Source: Planctomycetota bacterium (GTDB taxonomy: Bacteria; Planctomycetota; Planctomycetia; Pirellulales; Thermoguttaceae). From it: a DNA stretch of 64,000 nt. Shown piece by piece: positions 37,338 through 48,000 of this stretch. The stretch lies in contig JAKPGL010000120.1 of assembly GCA_029550925.1 (NCBI GenBank), positions 1 through 64,000 of the forward strand. Direction: 5' to 3'. Numbering within the stretch: the stretch's first letter is position 1; every line of letters starts with the position of its first letter. A program made the position numbers and the translations under genes. The notes beneath the pieces are model-generated. The model saw only the letters and a program-made list of their open reading frames with translations, made no database searches and had not been told where the DNA came from.

Positions 37338-38261
37338 CTATTCGATAATCTCGAACTCCCCTTTCTTTTTCTTTTTAGGTTTTTCAGCCGGTTCGGATTT
37401 TGGTTTTTCTTCCGGAGGTTTGGTCTGGGGTGGTTGTTTAGGTTCTGGCTTGGAAGTTTCTTTGGGTTTTGGTTTTTCGGGGGGCGGTTCTGCTGGTTTA
37501 GCAGGAGGTTCCGCCGGCGCCGGCTCGGTTTTGGGCTTTTCTGGATGCGTCTCTGGCTTGGCTGGGGGCTGTTCCGGCGGAGTTTCCGTAGTAGGCTTTT
37601 CGGGCGGTTTTTCCGCGGAAGGAGCGCCGGGCTTTAGAAACTTGGTCCCGGAAAAGACGGTGTAAAGATAAGGCGCATATTTTTCGGTATGGCCGGGATA
37701 GGTGCGAAGCTCAAAGGTATATTTTCGGCCTTCGACCACTGTTTCGATGACAAGGCGCTCGATTTCTGTTTCGATAAAATCGCTTTTCACCCGTCCTACC
37801 CGGCGATATAAAGCCCCATACCGATCCCCCACCCGAATGGGCGCTACTTGAAGATCGGGAATCTTTTTCCGAAGCCGGGTGGATAACGCCCGCACAAATT
37901 CGGCCGCCGTCGAAGCGGTAACGTTCATCACCTCCTCGAAGTCCTCCGCAGTAACCAGTATCTGCGGATAGTCATATTTTTTGGATTCTTTAAACCAAAC
38001 CAATACCTGCCCCATGCGGGGAGGGGTAAGCCAACCTTTCGGAAAAGCCACCTTCAAACGATTCCCATCCAATCCCGGTGCTTCCGAAATCAATGGGGGC
38101 TCATAACCACCCAATGCAGGGAGTTCCCCAGGGTCTATGGTGATCGCTTTCGACTTGCCACGACCTCCTGAAGAATTATCCTGCCCTGACTCGCCGCATC
38201 CGCCAACACACCACCATAAAAGGCTAAGAAGCATTATCAGAACGATAGATTTATTCTGCAT
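37338..38261 (-). CDS. Lipoprotein with long Pro/Lys/Glu-rich C-terminal tail
   Basis: MQNKSIVLIMLLSLLWWCVGGCGESGQD (lipobox-like); C-terminus rich in PKPKETSKPEPKQPPQTKPPEEKPKSEPAEKPKKKKK. Confidence 0.78.
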   Translation of the reverse strand: MQNKSIVLIMLLSLLWWCVGGCGESGQDNSSGGRGKSKAITIDPGELPALGGYEPPLISEAPGLDGNRLKVAFPKGWLTPPRMGQVLVWFKESKKYDYPQILVTAEDFEEVMNVTASTAAEFVRALSTRLRKKIPDLQVAPIRVGDRYGALYRRVGRVKSDFIETEIERLVIETVVEGRKYTFELRTYPGHTEKYAPYLYTVFSGTKFLKPGAPSAEKPPEKPTTETPPEQPPAKPETHPEKPKTEPAPAEPPAKPAEPPPEKPKPKETSKPEPKQPPQTKPPEEKPKSEPAEKPKKKKKGEFEIIE

Positions 38262-38433
38262 GGGAAACGCTCCTCCACGCTGCTTGCAACCGATGGAACT
38301 GCTCAAGGTTTGCCGACCCTATTTGTTCTCCATGCTGGTCGCCGATTTAGGGGGGGTTTTCCTTACCCGTCGAGGAACAGTGCTTCCGAATGGAAATACC
38401 GCTCCCCTGCCATATTCCCTTTTTGTCTAAGGG

Positions 38434-38778
38434 TTATTCTTCGATGACTTCTTTAACCACTTGGACAAAATGGGGAATTTTAGTAGATTGGGTAAGTTCG
38501 TCGGCTTTTTTGTCGGCCAATTTTCGCTCACTGTATTCAAACAAGGCGACACGACGTAAGTTTTGGTTGAAGACCCCCCAAAAGGCTTTCAGACGGACTT
38601 CTTTGTCGGCCTTGGACCGGCTTTTGGAACGTTTGGTAGGTTTAGGAAGCTTGGTCGGCTGGGTTTCTTCACTGGTCGATTCTGGGGTCGATTTCGGTTC
38701 GGCTCCCTTCGGAGAAGCCCCCTCTGCCGCCTCGGCCTGTTTGCGCAACTCTTTGCGATTTAAAATTTTACGTGCCAT
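38434..38778 (-). CDS. Hypothetical small basic protein
   Basis: MARKILNRKELRKQAEAAEG...KAFWGVFNQNLRRVALFEYSERKLADKKADELTQSTKIPHFVQVVKEVIEE; structured C-terminal part. Confidence 0.7.
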   Translation of the reverse strand: MARKILNRKELRKQAEAAEGASPKGAEPKSTPESTSEETQPTKLPKPTKRSKSRSKADKEVRLKAFWGVFNQNLRRVALFEYSERKLADKKADELTQSTKIPHFVQVVKEVIEE

Positions 38779-39247
38779 GATCTACCCTTCGTCAAAATCC
38801 GACGTCCACAGCCCTTGGCCGATCCCTGGCCACAGCGGATTCCACCCCACCCGCATAGGTCTTTATGGTTTATCATAACCCGTTTTAAGAATCAAAACTA
38901 CTACCCCTCCTCGGCATGGATCAATCCATTCAATTGGGGGTATTACTCCGGGAGGATTCCTCAGGGGGCATCCCTCTCTTCAATCCCCTCAGCCTGGAAA
39001 CTGGCAGGACTGCGGTCGTCTCACGGAGAAGCCCAAAAACCTTTCTAAAAAATTGCTTGTCTCTAGAGTCTCCAAAGAACAAAATGATTTTAATGATTTT
39101 TGATGTGTCCATCTGGCTAAATAACTCCATCTAGGGCGGGACAAAAGTTTTTCCGGTCCTAGTGGATTGCGGCATCTGGCCCCACCCGATACAGTCAAAC
39201 TAAAATGGTACCCGTTCTTAACGAGACTTTTTGTAGGAGTGAAAACC

Positions 39248-40834
39248 ATGCTCCAAGTACGCTTGTCTTTCTGGGGTCGGTATATAGGGCGTCAAAAGAA
39301 AGGTTCGTGGGCAGGACCACCAATGCCAGCAGAACTCCTTCTACCTAATTCTCCTATTCCCAGCCGGTTTATGGAGGATACTATTCCTTCTCCGGGCGCA
39401 AAAATCTCTGTCAGGCTTGGCGAGGGATATGGCCAGGGGGGCGTTGGCCTACGCTCATCCGCGTCTGGCAGGGCGTCTTGTGGCGAGGCGGACCGGTTGG
39501 TTCTCCGGTGGTGTTTAGGATGTGCCTGGATGGTAGCGACGATCCTGCACCTTGCGTCTTTGGAAGCGGCCCAACCGAAACGGCAGTTTCCCGACACAGC
39601 CGATACGATCCGGGTCTATGTGGATCAATTGCCAGGAGCGTTGACTCGTTCTCAACTGCGGTTTGCCGCCGCCCACTATGTGGGGACTCAAAAACTCCTC
39701 TCTCAACAGATTGATCTTTTACGGACCCAAAATCCGGATTTTCTGATGCTTCACTATCGGTTGGGGACCCGGCAGGCGGAGTCAAGGGTCATCCACATCC
39801 ACATGGACCGCTGGGCCACGGATTGGGAAGAGGTGGATCGGCATGATGATTGGTTTATCTACACCCGGGGACCGAACCGCCAACGGGTGTATCAACTGGT
39901 TTCTGGCAACCGAGAGTATATCATGGACATTTCGGGTCGATACAACGGCAATCGAGAGTTCGGCTGGAAGGAGTATTGGGTGAAGACTGTCATTGCCGAG
40001 GCCCAGGCCTGCCACGCCGACGGCGTGTTTGCTGACAGCACTCACCCGCCCTATGCCGTGCCGCCGGAGCTGAACGATTCGCCATTGGGCGCCCCGCCCT
40101 ATCTGAGTTACATTCCTCATTTGGAAGAGTTCTATGAATATGTTTACAAAAAATTGGACGAGGCGGGGTTGTATTTTATTCCGAATATAGGCCATTTGAT
40201 CACCACATGGGATACCACAGAAGGATATTACAAAAATGTTCATGGCGCGATGGTGGAAGGTTTCGGCTTCCGAGGCAATACGGCGGACTGGCGACAGCAA
40301 CAAAATCGCACCCTCAAACTTCTGAACAACGGGAAAATCTACATCGCCCAAAGCGGCGCCGGGGTGGAAGACATCCAAGAACGCCTCTGGTACCTGGCCA
40401 ACTTTCTGTTGCTGAAACATCATCGGAGTTATGTCAATATTTTCGTTCGAGGCCCCGGGCTGGAAGGGCAACTCCACTGGCGACCGGAATATGAACTGCG
40501 TCTCGGTCGAGCGGTTCGGCCCCTGCCGAAAACCATCGACGAATGTCGCCATCCCACGGGCGTTTATTATCGGGAATTTGAACGGGGGTTGGTGCTGGTC
40601 AATCCCCAGCCGAATCCCCAGACGGTCCGTCTAGCAGGCGAACAAGTCTATCAACGAGTAGAACCTTGGGGAGGCGGAATCGTCGATGCCGGTGGTCGGC
40701 CTCCCCGGGGCGGCGTCCGACTGCACGACTGTGGTAGGGAAATCCGGCTGGAGCCTTGGTCGGGCGTAATCCTCCTCAAAGCAGCCGCGTCAGAACCTCC
40801 TCAGGAAAAATCCTCTACAAAACATTCGGAGTAG
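39248..40834 (+). CDS. Putative secreted glycoside hydrolase-like (TIM-barrel) protein
   Basis: DFLMLHYRLGTRQAES..., YIMDISGRYNGNREFGWKEYWVKTVIAEAQACHADGVFADSTHPPYA..., MVEGFGFRGNTADW; GHL15-like. Exact start uncertain (open from 39167). Confidence 0.72.
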   Translation: MLQVRLSFWGRYIGRQKKGSWAGPPMPAELLLPNSPIPSRFMEDTIPSPGAKISVRLGEGYGQGGVGLRSSASGRASCGEADRLVLRWCLGCAWMVATILHLASLEAAQPKRQFPDTADTIRVYVDQLPGALTRSQLRFAAAHYVGTQKLLSQQIDLLRTQNPDFLMLHYRLGTRQAESRVIHIHMDRWATDWEEVDRHDDWFIYTRGPNRQRVYQLVSGNREYIMDISGRYNGNREFGWKEYWVKTVIAEAQACHADGVFADSTHPPYAVPPELNDSPLGAPPYLSYIPHLEEFYEYVYKKLDEAGLYFIPNIGHLITTWDTTEGYYKNVHGAMVEGFGFRGNTADWRQQQNRTLKLLNNGKIYIAQSGAGVEDIQERLWYLANFLLLKHHRSYVNIFVRGPGLEGQLHWRPEYELRLGRAVRPLPKTIDECRHPTGVYYREFERGLVLVNPQPNPQTVRLAGEQVYQRVEPWGGGIVDAGGRPPRGGVRLHDCGREIRLEPWSGVILLKAAASEPPQEKSSTKHSE

Positions 40835-40912
40835 ATTCTCTCTGGACTCAATCCATACCAAAGAATCTCGTCGGAGCGGTCGAAAAAGGAACAGTCGCAC
40901 CGCTTCCGCCAG

Positions 40913-41353
40913 TTGAAGGAGGCGACGGTTCGAGCATCCGTCTTAGGAGGCCCGCTTTTGGACGCACAGACTCGACGGTGGTTTGATCGGATTTTAGAGG
41001 AAGTGCTTCAGGAGATGCCGCCGCTAGTGCATCAACTGCTGGAGCAAGTGCCGCTTCATGTGGAAGACCATCCGCCCCCGAAAGTCCTCCGAGAACATGG
41101 GGTACGCTTCCGGGATGAGCTTTGCGGCCGTTATACAGGAATCCCCCTTACCCAAAAAAGCGTGGAACACTCCGGCGCATTGCCCGATGTGGTTACTATC
41201 TACCGGGAAGGCATCTTGACCGCCGCTGCGGATCGCTGGGGCCAAGTAAGTCCCCAACGCCTCCGCAAACAAATCCGCATTACGATCCTCCACGAACTTG
41301 GCCATCACCACGGGCTGAGCGAAGAAGACCTCCGGGAACTTGGATACGAATGA
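40913..41353 (+). CDS. Minimal zincin-type metallopeptidase family protein
   Basis: DVVTIYREGI...IRITILHELGHHHGLSEEDLRELGY; HExxHxxG-type site. Confidence 0.85.
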   Translation: MKEATVRASVLGGPLLDAQTRRWFDRILEEVLQEMPPLVHQLLEQVPLHVEDHPPPKVLREHGVRFRDELCGRYTGIPLTQKSVEHSGALPDVVTIYREGILTAAADRWGQVSPQRLRKQIRITILHELGHHHGLSEEDLRELGYE

Positions 41354-41410
41354 GCGCGCCGGCCCGGAGGCGAAACGGATTTTTCGATCCTCTGCAAACG
41401 GCGGCGCCAG

Positions 41411-42856
41411 TTACCGCAGTACCGTATTCGGCCATTGCAGAAGGGTTCTGGAAGTAGATTCTGGCATTTGGGGACGCGTCAACACATTCGGCGTTTGTTC
41501 GGTCCCAGGAGCTTTAGCCCACAAAAGCGATCTACCCACCGAACCGGGCGCATAAGCTGGTCGGCAGCCTGCGGTACACCATCCATCCGGCCCAACCCGG
41601 CCCGGAGTTGGGCTGGCAGCCGTTTCGGCCGGTGGGACTGTCTGCGAGGACGCCAACGGGGTTTGGCCGGGGAGTTTGCCTCCCGACGCCGACAGACTGT
41701 TCGCCCGAGCTTCTTCGCCCGACGGCGACAGAGACCGCACCTCCCCGTCCGAACTGGTCCTAGACGGCGAAAAAGCGGCCAAGGCGACGGCGTCTGGCGA
41801 CGGATCCGACAACGGAACCAACGGCCGATTCCACACAATTCCCGGCCGACCCGTCGAACCAGGGCGGTAGGAGGCAGGGGACTGGACCGACTGAGCGACC
41901 GCCGAGGCGTTTGAACCTATCGGATCGGAAACGGGATTGCTAGAGGAAACGTCCGGCGTAGAGGCTGCCGCCATGGGGAGCCCGCTCTGGTCGCTCTTTG
42001 GCGTAGAAGAGGGAGACGGCAAAGACGCCGATCCACTTGGGACTTGTTCCACGGAAGATGTTGCCGATGGAGCGGCGGCGGAACTGGCCTGGGCCAACAT
42101 CTGCTCCGAGGAAGTCCTCAAAGCGGGAAATCCTTGTCCCACCCAGGCAACCCATTGGTTCTGCAAAACATTCAGGTCTCGGATACCATAGTGTTTCTGC
42201 AAGGCCTCGGCCCAGCGACCGGCCGCCATCCCGTCGGCCAGAAAATCGAGGTATTTTCGTCGGCCTCCTTGTTGGATCAAATACTCGGCCAAAGCATACC
42301 CTTGGGCATAAAGGGGCATGATGTCCGCCGGGTATTCCGTCATGGCGAACATCTGGTTAAAAGGAATGCCCCGATAGCTGCGTAAAAACTGGACCAGCAT
42401 TTGGCGGTGTTTGGCTTTTTCGCTCTCGTGTTCGACGGTCGTAGCGCCGCCTTCGTCCGCCCAACGAGGCACGGGACGGCGGAAATGCGTCGCAAAAATC
42501 ATGTGGGTAATTTCATGGGGAAGCACCGAATCCATGATCCGCTGGTAAGACCCCTGGATGGTCATCCGCCAGCCATAGACCTCTCCCCGATCAAAGACAA
42601 AACTGGTCGCTCCGCCAGCGCCCAACTGGGGACCCACCGTAGCCGTGATCGGACAAGGATACGACCAATCCGGAAGCTCTCGGCCAAGCCAAGCTATCGC
42701 CAACTCCCGACGAAGCCTCTCGGCTTGTTGGGCAAAGGCCGCCGCATGTTGAGGATCAGCCGTATGAACAATAAAATTCCGACTCTGCGAGCTGGCCCCC
42801 AGCGAGGCCAAAAGCACCCACGCGAGCCCAAAGGCTCTCCATCGCCGTGCATCCAT
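41411..42856 (-). CDS. Secreted HExxH metallopeptidase-like protein with Ser/Pro-rich C-terminal region
   Basis: Signal MDARRWRAFGLAWVLLASLGASSQS; SVLPHEITHMIFATHFRRPVPRWADEGGATTVE (HEITH...E). Confidence 0.8.
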   Translation of the reverse strand: MDARRWRAFGLAWVLLASLGASSQSRNFIVHTADPQHAAAFAQQAERLRRELAIAWLGRELPDWSYPCPITATVGPQLGAGGATSFVFDRGEVYGWRMTIQGSYQRIMDSVLPHEITHMIFATHFRRPVPRWADEGGATTVEHESEKAKHRQMLVQFLRSYRGIPFNQMFAMTEYPADIMPLYAQGYALAEYLIQQGGRRKYLDFLADGMAAGRWAEALQKHYGIRDLNVLQNQWVAWVGQGFPALRTSSEQMLAQASSAAAPSATSSVEQVPSGSASLPSPSSTPKSDQSGLPMAAASTPDVSSSNPVSDPIGSNASAVAQSVQSPASYRPGSTGRPGIVWNRPLVPLSDPSPDAVALAAFSPSRTSSDGEVRSLSPSGEEARANSLSASGGKLPGQTPLASSQTVPPAETAASPTPGRVGPDGWCTAGCRPAYAPGSVGRSLLWAKAPGTEQTPNVLTRPQMPESTSRTLLQWPNTVLR

Positions 42857-43239
42857 CCTTGACGCCTCCTCCCGGTCCACAGGGGAACCAAAGGCTCCAT
42901 CCGTGGAACAACGACGTGATGAAATGAGTTCTCCTCCAAGTTTTCCCGCGCCACTCCTCCCCTGAGAAACCTTCTGCCGGGAGTGGGCTTACTTGGCCTG
43001 GTAATCTACCCGTTTTGGCCAAAATCCCCAAGCCCGATTTTGAGTTTTTGCCCCGGATTCCCGTTGGGCAGCAAAAAGCATGGCGTGTGGTTTCCACCTC
43101 ATCCCATGCAACCGAAAATAAACAAGCTAGATAAAATAAGTTAAATGGGTGCTCCCCCGCTTCATCTCCTCCGCGGCATGTGAGACACTGAATATACCCC
43201 CCTTGAATCAGACAAGATGCTTCCAGAAGGCCTAAGGTT

Positions 43240-44271
43240 ATGAAAGCTCTCGTTTTGACCGCCTATCATCGGCTGGAATTGTTGGATGTGCCGATCCCCC
43301 CGGTGGGGCCGGAGGATGTCCTGGTGCGGGTGCATTGCTGCGGGATTTGCGGCAGCGATGTACATGGCCTGGATGGCTCTACCGGCCGTCGGCGTCCGCC
43401 GGTCATCATGGGCCATGAAGCCGCCGGGGTCATCGCCCAGGTGGGATCGGCGGTGGTCGGTTGGACCGTAGGCGATCGGGTTACTTTCGATTCGACCATT
43501 TGGTGCGGCCGATGCGGGCCGTGCCGGGCGGGACTATGGAACCTTTGCGATCATCGCCGCGTGTTGGGCGTTTCCTGCGACGAATATCGCCAAGACGGCG
43601 CATTCGCCGAGTATGTAACGGTCCCGCAACACATTCTTTACCATCTGCCGGACCCTGTTTCTTTCGAACAGGCCGCCTTGGTGGAACCGTTGGCGGTGGC
43701 GATGCACGCGGTGGGGCAGATTCCGGTGCGGGTTGGCGATACGGCGGTGGTGGTGGGTACGGGAATGGTGGGACTGCTAGCGGTGCAGGTATTGCGGCAG
43801 GCAGGTTGCGCCCGAATTTGGGCGGTCGATATGGATTCGGGCCGTCTGGAACTGGCCTGTCAACTGGGTGCCGAAGAAGGATTCCGACCAGACCGGGTGG
43901 ATGTAGCGGCGGAAATCCGGCGTCGGACTCATGGCCGAGGGGCCGATGTGGTCTTGGAAGTCGTAGGTATCCCATCCACCGTGGCCTTGGCCGTCGATAC
44001 AGTCCGAAAGGGGGGGTATATAAGTCTGGTTGGCAATGTGTCCCCCCAAGTTGGCTTGCCGTTACAGAGCGTCGTTACCCGGCAAATTCGGCTTCAGGGG
44101 ATTTGTGCTTCCTGTGGGGAGTATCCGGCCTGCTTAGAGATGATCTCTGGAGGCAGAATCCGAGTGGAACCTTTGATGAGTGCGGTAGCGCCGTTGGAAG
44201 AAGGCCCCCAATGGTTTACCCGACTGTACCAGCGGGAATCCGGACTACTTAAAGTGCTGCTTCGGCCATGA
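43240..44271 (+). CDS. Zinc-dependent medium-chain alcohol/polyol dehydrogenase
   Basis: CCGICGSDVHGLDG..., GHEAAGVIAQVGSAV, CGRCGPCRAGLWNLCDHRRVLG, VVVGTGMVGLLAVQVLRQAG. Confidence 0.92.
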   Translation: MKALVLTAYHRLELLDVPIPPVGPEDVLVRVHCCGICGSDVHGLDGSTGRRRPPVIMGHEAAGVIAQVGSAVVGWTVGDRVTFDSTIWCGRCGPCRAGLWNLCDHRRVLGVSCDEYRQDGAFAEYVTVPQHILYHLPDPVSFEQAALVEPLAVAMHAVGQIPVRVGDTAVVVGTGMVGLLAVQVLRQAGCARIWAVDMDSGRLELACQLGAEEGFRPDRVDVAAEIRRRTHGRGADVVLEVVGIPSTVALAVDTVRKGGYISLVGNVSPQVGLPLQSVVTRQIRLQGICASCGEYPACLEMISGGRIRVEPLMSAVAPLEEGPQWFTRLYQRESGLLKVLLRP

Positions 44272-44403
44272 GATGGTGGGAGCAGGTTGGATGGGCTCTC
44301 GTTAGGAAATTAGGAAAAGAAATAAAGAAAAGTAAAATTATCTGTCCACGAAAGACAAGATGTTTAAGATGATTTGGCAAAATGCAAAGAGGTGGGAATT
44401 TTG

Positions 44404-44649
44404 CTAAGCTACAGGGCGGCGGTAATATTGGTAAGCCAATAGAACTTCGTAAAGGTCCATAGAAATAGTAACTTCGTCGTCCGCAAAATCCCGTAGCCAA
44501 GTGCGATCGGATTGCACCGCATCCGCCAAAAGGGGGAGAATCTCTCCCAACGAGACGGTTACCGTGGGTTTGGTTTGTTGGAGAACCGAGGCCGTGGGAG
44601 GAGCTTCTTCTTGGGGACCATAATAAACGCGGAGGTTAGGACGACGCAT
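44404..44649 (-). CDS. Hypothetical small protein
   Basis: 81-aa ORF MRRPNLRVYYGPQEEAPPTASVLQQTKPTVTVSLGEILPLLADAVQSDRTWLRDFADDEVTISMDLYEVLLAYQYYRRPVA; protein-like composition. Confidence 0.6.
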   Translation of the reverse strand: MRRPNLRVYYGPQEEAPPTASVLQQTKPTVTVSLGEILPLLADAVQSDRTWLRDFADDEVTISMDLYEVLLAYQYYRRPVA

Positions 44650-45082
44650 AAGGGGTACTTCCTTCGACTAATTAAAACCACGGATGGGCCGCAGCTATGC
44701 CTAGCCCCCCTTTCTGCGGTCTCCAGGCTAAATGCCCGGATTCAGGTTGCCTGATATATCGGCTAGACCTCCCTTGTGGATTTGAACTTTTTGAAGGAAA
44801 ATAGGTTTTTTATCCAATAAGGCTGTTAGAGGGGTTGTAGGGTTGCCGAGGAAGTTGCTTATCTATGGGCAACTTTCTCCGAAGCCCCGGTAAAACAGAA
44901 AAAATTAATTGGAACAATCCCACCCCCACTATGGGTAGGTTTTTTTACCGCCTGGCTTTCTTTTCTCCAAGGATTAGAGAAAAAGGGCGGCGGATTCCTC
45001 CTTGGGTAGAAACGCCAGGATAGGGAACCTTCTGACAGACGGTAGAACCGATCTGATTTTGGGAATCTCTCCAGAATTGCTT

Positions 45083-48000
45083 ATGACCGAACCATTGACT
45101 ATCAATGTGCGGGCTATTGCGAGGAGTTTAAGGCTTTCCCCGCGTCAGGTGGAGGCCGTGGTGCAACTGTTGGAAGAGGGGAAAACGGTTCCTTTCATTG
45201 CCTGGTATCGGAAGGACCAAACCGGCGGGCTGGAGGAGGAACAAATCCGTCGGATTCACAGATCGCTCAATCAAGCCCACCTGCTTGCCCAACGCAAAGA
45301 GGCCATTCTCCGGAATATCGACCTCCAGGGAAAATTGACGCCGGAGTTAGAACGGCAAATACGCACCGCCACCACCACCCGCCGATTGGAAGACCTTTAT
45401 CTGCCTTATAAGCCGAAAAAAGAAGGGCTGGCGCCCACCGCCCGAGCACGGGGGCTGGAACCCTTAGCGGAAGAAATCCTTCAAGCCGCCCCTAGTTGCG
45501 CCAACCTGGAGGCCCGTGCCGCCGATTTCGTCAATCCCGATAAACAGGTCCACACCCCAGCCGACGCCCTGTTAGGCGCCGGTCATATCCTGGCGGAAAT
45601 GATCAGCGAACACGCTGATCTGCGGAAAAAACTGCGGGAGGTTTTTTATCAGACGGCGCGGATTTGCGCCCAACGGCTTGAAACCGTCCCCCTTCCTCCT
45701 GAATGGGAGGCGACGAAGAAAACAGCGTCTCCGAGGCCAAGTTCTGGTTCGGTTGAAAGCACTCCGTCCACCGAACAAGAGGCAAAAGATCTGGAGGCGG
45801 CGCAACCTTCTAGGGAAGAAAACCAGACCGGTGCGATTTCTCCCGACAACGCCGCCGACGCTTTCGGTCCGTCTGCGAACCTTGCTCCTTCTGAGCCCCA
45901 GGAGAAGCAAAATCCTTCTTCCCCTTCCAACAACCCCGACCGCTCCGACTGCGAGCCGGTTGGCCAAGGCCCATCAGGAGACGTAAATCCTTCAAACTCT
46001 TCCGAAAGGACGGTCGATTCGGGAGAGAATTCCTCGGAAGCCCAAAACGTTTTGGAATCGGCTGCAGGGGACGCCTCCCCACAGGTCGCCGGTCCTTCTA
46101 CCCCAGAAGTACACGTCTCGCAGGATACGCCTTCGGAGGCAGAGGCAGGTTCGTCGCCTGGTCCTTCTTCGCCAGCCGAAAACCATGCGGTCGAGAACCT
46201 GGAAGGGGAAAAAACCGAAGCGACGGCGAAAAGACCTGATTCGGACCGGGAGAGTTCTTTTTCCTCCGAAGAGGACGTTGCTTCCCATAGTTCGCCTTTA
46301 GAGGCGCCGCCCTCCGAAGCTTCGGAACCGGATACGGAAGCTTCGGCCCCTCCGGTATCTCATCCATTGACCAAAGCCGAACTCCGCCGACGCCAAAAGG
46401 AACTGAAAAGACAACGAGAATGGGAACGTCGGATTCGGACGTATAGCGACCTGTTCGACTTCCAGGAGCCGATCCGCAAACTCTCCGCCCATCGGATATT
46501 AAGCCTCAATCGGGCGGAACGTCAGAAGATGATTCGGGTCTGGATCGAGTGCGATCTGGAGGCGATGAAACAGACGATGTATCAGGAGTGTATCCCCGCG
46601 GACCATCCCCACGCCGATTTTCTGCGGGGGTGTGCGGAGGATGCTCTTTCGCGTCTGCTTCTTCCCAGTCTGGAACGGGAGGCCCGGCGGGAACTGACCG
46701 AACAGGCCGAAAACCACGCCGTCGAAGTGTTTGCCAAATCGCTGCGGAAAATGTTGTTGCAGCGTCCGGTGCGGGGCAAACGGATTTTAGGGGTCCAGCC
46801 GGGGATACGCAATGGCTGCGTCTTTGCCGCGCTGGATGAGTTTGGGAACGTCTTGGAGCACGGCAAGGTGTATCTGGTAGGACGCCCGCAACGCCGCCAA
46901 GAGGCCCGGGAAAAAGTCCTCCATTTGATCCGGCGCTATCGGATTGGCCTAGTGGCCATCGGCAACGGAGCGGGCTCTCGAATCTTTGAGGATTTCTTGG
47001 CGGAACTGATCAGTAGTGAATTGAAAACCGAAGATGTGCGGTATGGGATTGTTTCCGAAATCGGTGCGAGCGTCTATGCCGCCGGCCCTGTGGGTCAAGA
47101 GGAGTTTCCTTATTACGATATCCGCGTGCGATCGGCCATTTCCATTGGCCGACGGGTTTTGGACCCGTTGAGCGAGTTGGCGAAGATCGAACCAGCCCAA
47201 TTGGCCGCCGGAACCTATCAGTATGACGTGAAGGCCAAACATCTTCAGCCCTTGCTGGAGGAGGTGGTCCAGTCGTGTGTGAATCGGGTGGGGGTGGATG
47301 TGAACATGTCCCATCCCTGGCTGTTACGCTATGTTTCGGGATTGAACTTGGTTTTGGCCCGTCGGCTGGAACAATATCGCCGCGAGCAAGGTCCATTCCG
47401 AAGCCGAGCGGCGCTGAAAAACATTCCCGGTTTGGGAGAGGGAACGTTCGAACTGGCAGCCGGGTTCCTAAGAATCTCCAATAGCCCCGAGATGCTGGAC
47501 CGCACCGGCATCCACCCCGAATCTTATGAATTGGCTCGAAAAATCCTGGAAAAGGTCTCTGCCCGAGCCGAAGACCTGTGGAATCCCTCGTTGGCCCTAG
47601 AAGTAGGGAAACGACTCGAACAATTGGACGCCTCAGCGCTTGCTCAAGAATGGGGAGCGGGCGTCTGGACAATCCGCCATCTGGTGAGCGAGTTGCGCCG
47701 CGCCGGTCGGGACCTCCGGGAAGATTCCCCCCTGCCGACGTTCAAACGGGCGCGTCTGAAACTAGAAGACCTGACGCCGGAGATGGAATTGACAGGAACA
47801 GTAGTTCATATAACCGACTTCGGCGCTTTTGTGGACATTGGGTTGCCGGAAAACGGATTGGTGCATATCAGCCAAATGGCCCCTCGTTACGTCCGAGACC
47901 CCAGGGAAGTCGTCTCGGTAGGGGATAGTGTGAAAGTCTGGGTTCTTCGAGTCGAAGCAGATCGTCGGCGGATATCCTTATCGATGATCTCTCCGGATCG

